Assembly: GCF_040581485.1 (NCBI RefSeq)
Contig: NC_090128.1
Location: 15,624,001 to 15,688,000, forward strand
Reading direction: 5' to 3'
Length of the DNA stretch: 64,000 nucleotides
Source of the DNA: Linepithema humile
Lineage: Eukaryota > Arthropoda > Insecta > Hymenoptera > Formicidae
Below the pieces are notes generated by a model, which was not told the DNA's origin, did not search any database, and worked only from the letters and a program-made list of their open reading frames with translations. The position numbers were made by a program, and so were the translations under genes. This document shows positions 37,724-52,100 of the stretch, piece by piece. How positions within the stretch are numbered: the first letter of the stretch is position 1; every line of letters begins with the position of its first letter.

Positions 37724-38450
37724 TGTAGAGAAGATGCGATCTGATTGGTACACGCTTAAATTGACACACTACTAATCATTTTTATTACATATTTATATCT
37801 AGAAGAATTTCTGAATTATTTATTAATTGCAATTAGATAAAATAAGACACATAAACTTAAAATAAATTGATGGTCATAAATTAAATTATAAAATCAAATT
37901 AAATAATATTAATATTCCAATTCATAATTTTTCTACATCAAGACCACTTAATCGATTTGCAAATGATAAACTCTTTTGAAATCAATACTTAATTATTTGA
38001 TGATTCATAATATCAAGATGGTCAAAAAATTTGTTTAAATATCATTGCAATTAACTTATGTCCAACTTTTATGATGAATATGCATCTATTACATAAGCGC
38101 TTATCATATTATGAACCTCCAACCCTGTGCGATAAAATTAGTGTATGCGTTGTTGTTGACCGTTGCATTATTAATTTCTATAATCATTGAATACATGATC
38201 TAATCTGATAATAACCGGCATTTTAATTCAATAAGTCATTTAATAATAATAATTATACGGATAGTTTGATGACAATTATCTTGTCAATAATTGTTGGATT
38301 TTTAATAAAAAATAATCTGATAACTTTATTAATTAATTTTATTCAAATCAAATTGCTAATATTTATTCTAAAAATAGCTTTCTTTGATTTACGTAAGTAG
38401 TGTGCCAATAAATTTTCTAATGTAATCAATTAAACTCGATCTTCTCTACA
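37724..38450. mobile_element. possible inverted-repeat element
   Basis: TGTAGAGAAGAT at 37724 is matched by ATCTTCTCTACA ending at 38450. Just inside, each end has a (G)ACACACTACT(A/T)A-like sequence (37770s and, inverted, 38395-38408). The interior is AT-rich with no frame. No target duplication was recognised, so this could be coincidence in part. Confidence 0.35.
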
Positions 38451-39216
38451 CTTGAGAGATTTACTGTCGAGAGATGTCGTTGGAGAATAAAATTCTCAAG
38501 AGGACACTCACTGAAAGTGAGTGAAAATCCAGCAAAGAGTCTTATTTACGACAGTCGCTCTCAGACAATGAAATTCGAATGTGCGTCACGGTGTTAGAGC
38601 TTACTTTTCACAACATCGCGCGATCAATCTGAAAACGCAAAGTATCCCGAATAGTGGAGAAAAGACATAAAAAAATGCTCTCGTATACATTTGCGAGAGA
38701 AAAAAAAGAAAAAAGTGATCAACGACAACATTCGTATTCCAAACGACATTCGGCCGAGTTTTGGATCAGGAGGATGGACAGGACATACCACGAAAGAATC
38801 GACGTCAGGCTGTGCGAGACTTTTGGTTCGCCCCGTAAGAGAACAACTTTCATATCTATATATTATACTCACTCTTCTCTTTCCTCGATATTATACATAT
38901 AGATATCTGTATATATATATATTTTTTTTATCTTTATATATATATATATACGATATATCACATAATACCCCTATATATACTGTACACATCCTCATCCCTC
39001 ACGTGTATATCTTATACATATGGAATGTCCCGAATCTTTTATATGTATATATATATGCACCATTTTCTCGTTATACATACGTACGCAACGAGCGCGATTT
39101 TCCGCTGTATGTATGTATGTATAAATCGCCCACTACTACACACGTACATCCATACACATTTCTTATATTTGTTTCTGCCATCATCTTGGCTGTGATATTC
39201 ACTGAATGTAACGCCC

Positions 39217-39247
<31 letters not shown>

Positions 39248-41496
39248 CTCTCTCTTCTCGTTCTTGTACGCCTCAGACACGTTCTTGCCCATCACGACTT
39301 ACCGCTATCATCGCCAATCGTCGTTATCGATGCACAAGCAGCGGGGCGGTCCGAAAGTCGTCAAGTCGCGTCAAGCCGAGCCGATCCCAGGCCCAAGGGA
39401 GGACTTTGCGACTGTTTGGCACCGACCTGATGCGAGACGCGATAATACGACGTCGTTCTCCTCGCGTAATCTTACTGTCTTATCCTCTCTACCATAACAC
39501 CATTCGGATCTCGCCGATGGGAATACCGGCAAACCGATGTGATTCTACTTAACACCGAAAAAAGATTTTATAAAGATATCTTGAGAAAATTTTTAGCTAT
39601 GTAATCTTTTTATATTTATAATTTTTATTCTACATTTTAAATTTCTAAAAAATTTTTTAAATATGAAAATAATACAACTTTTTGTGTTATTTACCTGCGG
39701 CTACAAATTGTCTGTTACGTTCTATTGTATTAATGTTTATTCATGGAAACGTATTAATGTGACAATGTGTCGGTTTGTTTGCATTCCCACGACTCGTCAT
39801 ACATGAACTCATCAAGATGCGTATCCGCGTGTGATCGCTTAGCTCGCAAGCGATGAACAGTGAACGCTATCTCACCGGCTCATTGGTCGATGCTATTTTT
39901 TCATCGAGCCGATAAGGCTCAAGTCCCCTTTACTCATCACTGATCGCGGAACGTCGATACGCATCCACACGCTCATCCAAAAGAGATCTTGTCCATGCGA
40001 CGTGGCCGCGTTTCGATCTAGCAATCATTATAAAATCTCGAATCCATATTTTGATCGAATGATGGATTCTCGCGCATTTCTGAATTCGTCCTCCGACGAG
40101 TATTAGATGATCGAGACGGGAAAAGAAACCGGAAAAAAGAAACCGTAAAAGATGAAAGAGCGTTAATATAGTGCGATGAGAAATCATCGAAACGCCGCGC
40201 GCAGAAAAATGGACAACGATGTCGGCCGTACGTCGCGGTGGGCGAAAGAACTGCGGCGGCGCCCGGCGTCCGGAAGAGGATCATTGTGGAAAAAAAAACG
40301 TATAAACGAAAGAATGTCAAGCAAATATATTGGAATGTTAGAGCGTGACCTTGCGACTGTGAGATCGTCAAAAAGATTGAACGTTGTCGATTGACGATTG
40401 TCAATCGCCGTCAGTGATTGATACGACGCCAATTGAATCACAGAATAGAAAAATCAGAGAGAAAAAACAAATCAGGAGTCGGATAAAGATCTGATCCTGA
40501 GAAGAACAAATGTTGAGACACGTGGATGGGGAGATTCTCGCTATTTCATCGACGAGAATCGATTGATTTTTCGATTACAATTTTTTTTGAAGTGATAAGA
40601 AACGCTTTTGTGTCGCTTAAAGAAGAAAACGAGGAAGAGCGTTTTGGAAGAAGGAAGCTCGGCGATACGTCGCTTTTCTTTCGTCAACCGGGACGCTGCC
40701 GGTGCCACTTCCGCTTCCTCGAGACTGTCCCGTGAACGGAGAGATCCAAGAATAAATATTGCGCAGTCGTGTGTGCCATTCACTGTGATGTGTGATAAAG
40801 AGAAATATATTATATTTTCAAATTTCAATATTTATTTGTAGAAAAATGGAAAACATACCATTAATTTATATATAAAAGTAGAAAATTACCGCAAAAATTT
40901 CAACAAGCATTTTCTCGCTATTTTTTCAACATTTTACGAATGTACATATGAAACGAGATGAACTAGATATTTTTATTTATTATTTTTATGTTACGATATT
41001 TTTTAGTCCAAATTTGACTCGACTATAGTATTTTTTTAACGTTTTTGCTAAATTTTGATAAAAAAGTGAAACTTTATATTGTTGTCTCTATAAATTTTTT
41101 TTTATATTTTATATAACAAACCTCTTTTTTCGAACAACTTGGCATATTTGAATAAATAAATCTTCAAATGCACGGCAGTTGATGGCATCGCAGCCAGCAA
41201 ACAAAACTATCTCGACAAAGAGACGACAAACACGAGGGCAGTCTCATGTGTTAGCGAAGCCGCACCCAACCATCCACCGTAGTCACATCTCCGAATCGCA
41301 CCACCGCATACTTCACACCCAAGAATATAAAAAAAAAATCAAAGAAATCAAATAACATCTCAACTACATCATCAAACAAACAAGTAAAAAATAGATCGCG
41401 CGCTAGAAAGACACGACAGAGAAAAACAGCGTGCGCGAGAAAGAGTCAACGACGACCTGTAACCGTCTTCCCCGTTTGTTGCTTCTGTTGTATCAG
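38451..41496 (+). other. brp: brp intron before the cassette exon
   Basis: It contains TA-rich low complexity (38890-39250, with a pure AT run at 39220-39247), which makes a spurious 268-codon Tyr/Ile-rich frame at 38691-39497. A GC-richer stretch lies at 39280-40800, with no recognised peptide. The last 80 bp are pyrimidine-rich (GTCTTCCCCGTTTGTTGCTT) and end TATCAG. Reading back through this acceptor from the cassette exon is open to 41431, so an alternative first exon starting at ATG 41431 cannot be excluded. Confidence 0.45.
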
Positions 41497-42369
41497 GAGC
41501 TCAAAGCGACGAACGAGAGTTTGAAGAGTCTGCAGACACAGCTGGAGCTCGCGTACGCCTCGACCGCGTCCTCGGGACAGCCGGTGGCTGGCGGCGGCAG
41601 CGGCATGGGATTGACGGGCGTAGCGGCCAACATCATGGGGCTAGGTAGCGTATCGGGGGGTGCAGGTGCAGGCGGCGGTACCGTCCTCGGAGGTAGCGTG
41701 GCGGTTCCAGGCGGCGTGCCCGGTAGCACCACCCTGACCGCCATCATGGAGACGAAAGACGCGCGCATAACCACCTTGGAAAAGGAGGTGGCACTGCTGG
41801 AGGCCGAGTTGCAGCGTATTAAGGTGTGCGGCGGCAGGCTGCGGGAGCAGCTGCTGAAAGCCATCGCTGTGCCAGCTGCCGACGGTAGCGCGCAGCAACA
41901 ACAGCATCAGCAACAACTGGGTATCGGCACGCAGTTGACCGGCCTGGGTGGTCAGCAACAGCCCGGCACGTTGCCCCTGACCAGGGGACCGTCCATGATG
42001 ACCTCGCTGGTACCGTACGGTGGCCACGCGTCGTCCGCGGCACTAACCAGTTCGTTACTTACCGGTTCGACAGGTGCAACCGGGAGCGGCGGCGGTCTGG
42101 GCATCGGTGGTGGTTCCTCATGCCTGGCCGGCATCTCGTCGGGCGCGACCACGGGCGTGGTCAACCCCTACGCTGATCGCTACGCTACCGATCATCATCC
42201 GCATCAGCTGCACCATCACCAGCATCACCATCATCACCACCTCCAACATCAGCTGCAGCAGCAGCAACAAATGCAGCAACACTTGAAACAAATAGAACCG
42301 GCGGCGGCGGGCGCCCTCGCGCTTCACGCACACACCTTCAACAAGCACGACTTGAACTTCAAACGGCAA
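41497..42369 (+). CDS. brp: bruchpilot large cassette exon, Gly/Gln/His-rich
   Basis: 291 codons between TATCAG and the strong donor CAA|GTAAGT, phase 0 at both ends. Residues 1-20 (ELKATNESLKSLQTQLELAY) are coiled coil. Residues about 24-83 are Gly/Ala/Val-rich. Residues about 84-114, around IMETKDARITTLEKEVALLE, match the vertebrate CAST stretch VIEMKDSKISSMERGLRDLE in sequence and position. The rest is Gln-rich (QQQQHQQQ), Gly/Ser-rich, then a His/Gln tract at about 42190-42290, ending HDLNFKRQ. In the Drosophila Brp I know, MAQKQ is followed directly by LDELR, so this exon is probably optional or lineage-variable. Retention of the following intron would add 16 residues and a stop at 42418-42420. 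The exon reading is strong; constitutive inclusion is not established. Confidence 0.82.
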
Positions 42370-42488
42370 GTAAGTTTCTTCATCAACAATGTGCGCATCG
42401 AAAAGAACGACGCCGTCTAGGCCGACATCTGGGACGACGCGGGAGGTCGAGAGTTCCTTCTTTGATCTCAGGTACACGGGGATCACGA
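42370..42488 (+). other. brp: start of the 11.4-kb brp intron
   Basis: The strong donor GTAAGT is followed by an in-frame stop at 42418. The spacer leads straight into the TCG repeat tract. Confidence 0.6.
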
Positions 42489-42746
<258 letters not shown>

Positions 42747-45700
42747 AGTCCTCGTCGGCTAGTTTCGAGAGCCATCGAAATCAAAGATGAGGAACCGGGT
42801 TGATGAGGTCGATTCAGAAAAAGAAAAAAATGAGTAACAGAGAGAGATCTGCTGTTTTTCGTCGAGGGCGACCATCCAAATGAAAGGAAAATAAGTATCT
42901 TCGGGGAAGAGAGACTAGATCACTGCGAAGAGGCGATCGAGGTGACAGAAGGTCGAAGAGAAGGGCGTACATAGGCGTACGTAGGATGACTTCTCTGTTG
43001 AGGGGAAAGAAAGTCGAAGAGAGATAGCGCCGACGATGATCACAAGAGCAGGTCGTCGAGATGGCGACTTTCGCGCGCGAGGATCCTTCGATTCTCTTCA
43101 TCTTCTTCTTTAAAAACGTCGCATATTGCGCACGTATGAAGCGAAAGTCCGTGAGAACTAAAACAACAACGCGGTCGATAAAAATGATTAATCTCGGACT
43201 TCGCGTCACAACATCCTACATTAGAAGCTGCATTTTGTAAAATTAAATTTTTAATGTTTGTACTATTATGAATTTTTTTACGTATTCTTTGTTCTTTTGG
43301 TATCCAAATATTGGTTGACATTTTTACAACAATTATTTGAACAAAACTTTGAGGTAATCGAATCTTTGGCAAATGGCTTATTCGATATTCTATACATTTG
43401 CATATTTCAGGAATGAAATGGGCCGCTTAAATTTATGTATCAAAATATTTAAAAGCACTGTGACTATTTATGGCAACTTGAAACCCAGATGTGTCTTTCA
43501 TTAAATGTACTAAATATTACAGTTTTACGAAAAAGTTCTATTATTAAAACTAATTATCTCAATTTCAAGCAAAATCTTCAAAAATAAATATTTGGTACTA
43601 ACACTTTTTTCTTGGCTTTTCCTTATAAATTTTTATAAATTTACAAATTATATTTGTGCGAATTATCGTATGGGACGAAAAATAAGAAGAAAAATTAAAT
43701 TTTGTTCAAAAAAAAAGTAAAAGAAAATATTGAGGATCAGGATTATGCACAGCGATGTAATAAGCGATGGAAACGTCTTTTGTGAAATTGATAATAACAG
43801 AACAAGTTATGTTATTTTCAAAATCTAATTAATAGCATTAAGCCGAATACAGTACTAAGCCGAATACTTACATATAGTAGCTGAATTGTAGAAGGTGAAA
43901 CGGTGACGCGCAAACTTTTAGTCGTAAATAGAATCTTTAGCCGTAAATAGACATCATTTAGGTAGATTCTATCGCACGAATGTGTTCCATAAATAAAGTA
44001 GTGCCGCTCGCTAGTACACGTCGCTCTCGAGTGCGCAAACTCAAAAGACGTCTAGTGTATGTTAATTTAAACGAATAAACTTGCGAACTTCGGATTCGAA
44101 CTTTGCAAATTGCGTTCCGCTCGACACGAGCGAGTTGACACGTGCAAGTTGTTATCTGGAGGTGAGCGAAAATGTTTCGTCGCGAGCGATCGGCCTAGCG
44201 TTGATACCGAGCGTAAATTATTCCTCCCCGATTATGCGTTATCTCGCTAACTTTCCCGTCTTCCTTCCTAGACGAGCTTTAGCGCGGATTAGAATTAACG
44301 TAAATAATGTCACCAGTAAGTATATTCAGTGTAGGTGTCGACCCTCGGAACGGACGTTGTTTTACTTCTCACCGACTCTCGTCAAGACGTGTGATAACAT
44401 TTTAACGCGTACCTGTTTTCTTTACCTCTCGATATCTTTTTCTCGTCACGCGACATTCCAAAACGCAGAGTTCTCTATTTTTTGACTCAATTGTTCTTAT
44501 TGTTAGACGTCATAGGTTTACAAGATGATGAGATAGATGATAGCTATGTGTGAATGCAGGACATTGAGCGGAACATCTCGCGATGAAAATGCGCGCGCAT
44601 TTATCGGGGAAACAGTATCTCGATAGGAATGAAACAATTGTAATTTTAACAGTAGTAATAGAAACTGTCGTATTTATTTCCAGATTTATTTCTAGAGAAA
44701 AAGATAGAGCTAAAATGTGAAATATAATATAGAAATCCTGAAATCAAATTCACATAAATACGTTACTTAATATTATATAAAATTTCGTATTTTACAAGTT
44801 TTTAAATCACAGTTTCCAAACTTTCACAAACCAATAGAGCTCAATTCAACATATCTATCAATAAACGCACAATATTTATGTAGATTTTTTACAACAAATT
44901 TACAATTTCGTTTAATGTAAATTGCAGAACGTTGAAACTAAACACCAGTAATTCGCTGAAAACGGTCAAATAGCTTTGCTGATGAAACAGCAATCCGATA
45001 AACGTGCGTGTAATGTCTGAGGTTTCCATTGCCGCGAGCTTTGTTTCGTCCGCGTACACGCGATCATTTCCAACGCGAGGAATTCCTAGACTGCACCCTG
45101 ACGTACACAGACATTCATACATCGCTCGAAGAATCCTTTTGTGTGTGTTTACGCGTGATAAGCCTTCGAACGATCTTTGATCTTCCGTTAACTTCCAGTA
45201 ATGGCTTTTCAGAGGGCAAAAGAGGAAGCAGTGGGCAAGCTGCACACTTCCGCGTTACAATTTGTGGATTAAGTGGAGTAGGACCAATGTAGTCAGACAT
45301 CCAATGAATGCTCTCGAATACTAAGATGTCAGGCAATATCCAGATATTTTTTTGTTGGCATTTTTAATGTTTTTTACTAAAGTAACATTGAAACAACATT
45401 AGTCTTTGCTCACGTTATTCTTTGAAAAGTTTTAATCTCGAAAAATAACACACACTCAAAGATATTACAAATGTATTTAATTTATTTTGCATAATATTAA
45501 TTTTTACTAAATGCTCCGAATTTTTTTTTACGTAAGCAGCGTATGTTTGATGGTATATAAAGTATTTTAAATAATGTTGGTATAAAATTTTTTGTTCAAT
45601 AGCAGATAACAATCGCATTATAATAAATGTTTGAAAATCTGGATATTACAAAATATTTAGATATTCATAAATGTTCAAGAATATCCATTGGATAAAACGG

Positions 45701-46084
45701 ATCGCGAAGTTTTTTCGATGAATCCAACGAATATCTTGGACATTTCTTGTATATCCAAATATTCGGAGAACTAATTATTTTAGATATCCAAGAATATATC
45801 CGCTGGATGCCAGTATTGTACTGGAAGCGTCGTCGAAAAGGCGGGGAAACAAGAGGAAGATTTGGTGCGAGGATTTCAGATGTGATCCCGCAAAGAGAAA
45901 GTCAACAAGACAGTCATATATATTTCGATAGCTTCTATTGTACGAGGACACTGTTGAATCCTGAAATGTATATTATATGAATGTTAATGTTGTTTGCGGT
46001 TGCGCGACGAGAAATCGAAGATGATGAAAAGAGAGATTGCCGGAGAGAAAAATTACTCAAATGACGCAGAAAGATATATAAATC

Positions 46085-46138
<54 letters not shown>

Positions 46139-49100
46139 TATACACATACGTCTATGGAAAAAAAAATATATATATGCATATACGAATATAATGTGAAGAT
46201 GCGTGTGCGTGTACGATGCGTGTGTAGGTAAGGAAAGAAAAAAAAGTATATTTGAAGCTTTCACCGGTATATTTTCGTAGCTCACAGCGATTTAACCCTG
46301 CACCCCTTTTCCTCACCAACCTTTCTCCACTCGCCACATGTGGGTAGCTCAATGTGTACAAGCTATACCCAGCTATAACGCAAACGCATCAATCGAGATG
46401 AATTTCTAGTGCAGATAGTTCTCGATGTTCTCATTTTGTTCCAAACATATCACACTCAAAATGCTCCTAGTGATCTTTTCGCTTGCCCGAGGCGGGCAGC
46501 CAAGGCTGCGCACGCGTGTGTTCCAAGGTTGTGACAATCCTTATTTTTCTACTGTATACTCTAGAGCGTAAGACATTACGTCGTTGGATTGTAACGCAAA
46601 GATCCGACGATCGACATCCGCACTTGTGCGGGAACGAGAACACCTGTGCTCGACTAATTAACGCGATTAATCGAATTCGAACTGCAACGATCAACTGCAG
46701 TGATCAATCCGGGTATACTTTAACTGATCCGCTCTTTATCATCAACCCCTTTTCGCCCATTGGCACCTCCCCCCTCTCTCTAAAATACACCCTTTCCCTC
46801 TATTATTCCGTCTCAAGGATGAAACTACGACACAACCGGGATTCGGGATGATGGTCTCGAAGGAGACCGAGTCCTCCATCCCGACAATCCGGACATTCCC
46901 TTGGCGACGTTCCCAACGATCTCATTTGTGCGAAAGACAAACGCTGTCTCGTGGACGACGACGATTTCACACGCTCGCAAGGTCAGCTTCATATTTAGAG
47001 CTTAAACAAAAACGATCCTCATCTGACTATGCATCTCCCGAGCGGGAGACAAGCGAGAGATACTCTCGCGATAATGAGACCGACACTATATTAATGATAA
47101 AACTGTTACATAACTATGCTGATGATGCTGATAATAATAATTGTGATGAAGAAAAAAAACGAAAGGAGGCGAGTTTGTGTTTTCGCGCGTTGCCAACCTT
47201 ACGTTTTCCGCTAATTTCCCGCGATACCGCGGAGCTGATCCTCCTTAAGATCCTAGCAGACTCAAGACCCTGGTGGATACTACAAGGACTCTGGATCTCG
47301 CATAAAGGAGAAACAAGATTGATTTTTTTGTTTTTTTTTGTTTTTTAGCCACACATCGCAACGACCCATCCATCGCAGCTCGTTTCATTCCAGACTGATT
47401 TCATTTAAACTTCACAAAAAATAATACGATTGGTATTATATTTAACTCTCTTGCAACAACAGCAGTTTAGTCAAAATTTACAAAAAAACAATTCGATTAC
47501 ATTTAACCCTCTTGCAGCAACCGTATTTTTTTTCTAAGAAAAATTTGCATTATATATTTAAATATGTTTGTTTCTAGATTATCAAATATATTTTAAATTT
47601 ACTTTAAAATATATAATAAATTTAAACGAAATTACGTGATTTGTATCCTAAATAAGAACCAATCTATTGTTAGCAGTGTGACATCCCAAAATTACAGTTT
47701 AGAAATTGATTGCTTTGGCAAAGGCTTTGCGAACATTTTCTTGCCTTATATTCGCCTCGGGCAAAGAAATTGAAAATAAATTCGTAAAAAAGTTAAATGG
47801 TGGATGTGAATTTGTTTGCGCAGGTCGACTACTCGCAGATGAGGCGACTGTATTTTGCATTCCAAACGCAAAAATCCCAGCATACGAGTCGAATATTGGT
47901 AAACCACTTTCGTCGAGAATTATATTTTTTGTGATAATTTTAACGATATCATCCAAGCAATCAAATCATCGTTAATGAAGTTGTTGGATATTCGAAAACA
48001 AAATATCAGACATTTACATTATTTTCAATTTTTTCAACCAATCTGGAGTACAACAATAATTACACACAAGAACATAATTATTATTTTTTATATTAAGATA
48101 TCATATCATAACAATCATAAAATCGCAAAATAAGAGAAAGAAAGAAAAAAAAGAAATTACATTTCTCATGCTTTTTCACAGCTCACATCATTCGTAGGTA
48201 TTCTTTACGTCCTTTCTTTCCTGTAACTTTCCTCTTTCAACGGAATTTTCTGTATATGAATTTTCCATTTATGATAAAAGGACGCACCGGTCCACATGCA
48301 TCGATACTTGCCATGCGACATAAAAATGATCAATTAAGTGCCAAAATCATTGCGCCACGCATTCCATATATTCTGTGCCTCATCTCGTCATCTTCGTATC
48401 ATAAAAGAAACTGAGAATCAGCTATAATCTTCGTTTATAGTAATCGATTTGTTTTACGCCAACATTACATGATTCATCGATAATTTCATTAGCTTTGTAT
48501 CACTAGATTGCTAGATCTATCATTAGATTGAGATTGTTGATCTTCGAGTCGTCACGGAATCATTCTCTCTAATGATCGGGTTGGTGCTCATCTTTTCGCA
48601 ATTGTAGGACGCGTGGAAAACATACGCGAATCATCGCACGAAATAGATCGATCAATAGTTTTCATGATGATCATTATCATTATCTCTTCGAGTCGTGCAA
48701 TTCGCATGGAAATTTAGGTTTAGCATGTTGCATGCGTCGTTAGGAGTTTACGTGGTTGTAGTGTACGTCATCGCAACAGCCACTCATTATTGTTCATATC
48801 GTCATCGTCATCATCTCTATCATCAATACTTGGCGAGCTGCTCGTCGAGACTCCTTTCGTCAATCAAATCACAAATTAATTTTCTCGATTCATCTTGATT
48901 GTAAATTATTATTAAAATTTCTATAGTTATGTATTACTGAAATGTTTTAACAGTATATTATTAAAGTCTTATTAACTAAAAACCAATCACAATCAATTTA
49001 TTTTGCTTTATTGTACGATTGTACGAAAGGACTGATCGCGAGAAATGATCGCAAGCTCGCTCATCCAGCATCGCTTTTATCGAACGTCTAAGCTCTCCCG

Positions 49101-52100
49101 GCGAGATCGCGTCGTCGAGATTCCCTCTTCATCTATTTGCTTGCGGTGTTGTGATCATTTCGATCGTTAAGGATCATCGTCGATTGCGCGAGTATCGAAG
49201 GTGGTCGCGCGAGATCTGCGCAAAGCTCTGTGACGCGAATATTCACGGAACGATCGCGCGTTTCGCTACGCGAATCGCTCGCAAGTATCGCTCATCGGCA
49301 AGTATATAAAAGCCCACCTTCATCGTTTCGTAACCCTCTTTTACGCTGTCTCATTTATCTTCCTTTCTTCCCCGTCCGTAGAAGACCTTGATGTCGTAAT
49401 TAGAGACGCATGGCCTCGTTATCAACCTCCTTCGACCCATCGCCGTCCTCACTCTTGAGGTGCTGTTATGCATGCTGCACGCGCGCGCAGAAAGTGCATC
49501 TATCATGTAGCTCCGCCGTCCCGTTTGGCGAATAAGACGCACGCGTAAGAAGCGCGCGTAAGACATGCGTGGACGTCGAGATGACGATCATCGTCTACGA
49601 AGGTCCACGGACGTCGGATTACCTGTCGGGAGAGCCCATTAATTCGGCCCGTCCATCAGAGACGCAGAGGTCAATTTAGTTTGTCTGCGAGTCTTGTCGT
49701 TTCGTCAGAAAAGTTTCTTCGACCAGAAAAAAGTTAAACATGTTTCTCAGATATCTGCAGCTTTTCCCTTCTGATTTATGAATTGTGCAATGTTTTCAAG
49801 GCCTATCGTCAAGTATTTACGCGCTAGGCAAATTATATCACGTTGATCTGTTGTTGAAAACATGAAAAAATTTTACACCATAATCTGGAATTAAGTAAAA
49901 AAGTGTCGTTTCGATTGATCAATGAATATCAATTTTGTCTAATCTAGTTATTTACGTGTCTGGTGTGCATAAACATAGATAGGCCTTGTTGTTGATGACT
50001 ATTTTCTCATTACTCTGCATTTAATAATGGAGAGAAATATCCTTGTTATCATGAAATAAGAAGGAGCATGATGACGAATTCAGCAGCTCGACTCGTAGAT
50101 AAACCAAATGCTACCTTTTGCCTGATAGACCTTAAGGTATAATTAGTACTTAAGATAGAGCTAAGCTAGCGATAAGTCAGCAATGGATGGCAACTCCCAA
50201 TTCCGCAGAACTCTTCCAACAATCGGATAAATTGTAACTCTAAATAATAGTTTCTTACAGCCATCAATGTTTCTAAAATAACAAAATTGGCATTCCAATT
50301 AAATCAGAATAAAATCGGTAAAATACAAATTACAACTATTTTGCGCGGATCTTAAAACTTTTAATTTTAACGACAGTTTTGTTGACTAATTCGAAGCTGA
50401 TTTTTTCCTTTTGTTAATCAAAATAAGGCATCAATATTAATTAAATTTTTTCGTAAAACAAAATCTAGCGTTACGTAAGAAAATCTAACTTTTTACTTAA
50501 ATACAAATAACCTTAACTTTTTTCAATATTTTAATTATTGATTGAATTATCGAGATATTCGATGAATGTTAAAATGGTGCGACAAAAAATATACGGATTT
50601 TCCTAAAAATTCTCTTGAATAAAAAATCGACTCCGTATTCGTCGAAGAATACGTCGTTAAAATTAAATCGGACATTCCGGTACACTTAAAATGCAAAGAC
50701 ATAACGGACGGACATCATCATTCGGAAGAGAGACGGTGGAATTGGGCGGCCTTTGTGGTGAGCGAAGCATTATTAAACGTGGTGCCCCAATATTCTAGCT
50801 TTCTGAGGAGGTAAGGAAATTCTTCACCCGCCCCCCAAGAAGCTCTTCCGAGCCACCATCAACCGTCCTCCCCCCCACCCCCCTCCGTTTCCATCTACGT
50901 GATTACTGTATTACGTAACGGAGTGTTTCGATGTATACCGTAGTCACTGTACTTGTTACTCTGTACATCTCTCTTTCTATCTCTGTCTCTGTCTCTGTCT
51001 TTGTCTCAAACCTTCTCTGTCTTACTATCGGCGTGAATTGTTGACCGACTGTCTCGCAATCATCATTTTCACGCATCTCACGTAAGCAACTACACACCGG
51101 TCTTTTAGACAAAATGTCTCGATGTGGCTCCTTAGAGAAAGACCGTCACTCTCCCAGATTCATCATCGTCAATCAAGCATCATCTATCCCGTGTCGGTCG
51201 GAAGAGCGAAAGGAATGAAGGACTTTCGTTCACCTCTACCCTCATCATTCGATCGTGTGCGTGAAATGCGTGTATGTGCGCGTGTGTGTGCGGCCTAGTG
51301 ACACCGTAGATGATCACTTTAGAGATGTTATCATTGTCGAAGTGACGGAGTGCGCACCCTTCATCGCTTCGTCGATGATCTCGAAGACCGACGCGGGGCG
51401 ATATTGCCGCCGTTGTAGATGCTGTAATAGCTGTTGTCGATCAAATCGAAAACCGACAAAAACGAGCTAACTTGTTAAATTTCTTTTCTGCATTTTGACG
51501 CAGATTTCTTGAATATTCTTGTGTTTGAGAAATGTGATAATATAATCTTCTCGTTTTTTGTCTGGCGTTTTGACTGCGTGTAGTATGAGACGCGTGCCCG
51601 AGATCCTCTGTCATTGTTACGTCGAGATTAAATATAATTAATTAGGACACGTTTTTGCACCTAGAGTGTTTTACTAACTTCGCGTTTTACTAACTTGCCC
51701 GAACTAAAAAAAATTATCTTATTAGACATTTCGCGAAGTGACGTTGAACTCCAAATGGTATTTAACTAAAATTGTAAAATATCTTGAAAGTTTGAAGATA
51801 TATTATTTCCTGGATAAAAAACTTCTAAAAAATAAAATTTACATAGTTATATCGAATTTGAAGTACAGTATTAAATTTTTGAATGAAAAGGTTATAAAGA
51901 TGTTTATAATGTTTAATATTAATTTCTTTAAGATAAAACTTCAATTTTTTGTCACCAAACGTTTATTGATGATTGTTAAGCCGAAATTACAAAATGTTGC
52001 AATTAAATTATCAAGGAGAACCTCGTGGAATCACGATCTCGTTCGCATCGCATTTATTTACGTAGTGACTAGTCAGTAGTGACTGTTAGATATATATTAC

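Noticed and set aside
38691..39497. 268-codon open frame on the + strand
   Set aside because: Much of it is Tyr/Ile-rich translation of TA repeats. No domain, no splice context, and it overlaps other frames.
46848..47348. 166-codon open frame on the + strand
   Set aside because: No recognisable domain, ends in a Phe-rich low-complexity tail from a T run, and lies inside a brp intron without exon-like boundaries that fit the frame.
47699..47975. Overlapping 85-codon (-) and 89-codon (+) frames
   Set aside because: The minus-strand peptide is varied, but I recognise no family, and the opposite strand is equally open. Not enough to call a gene.
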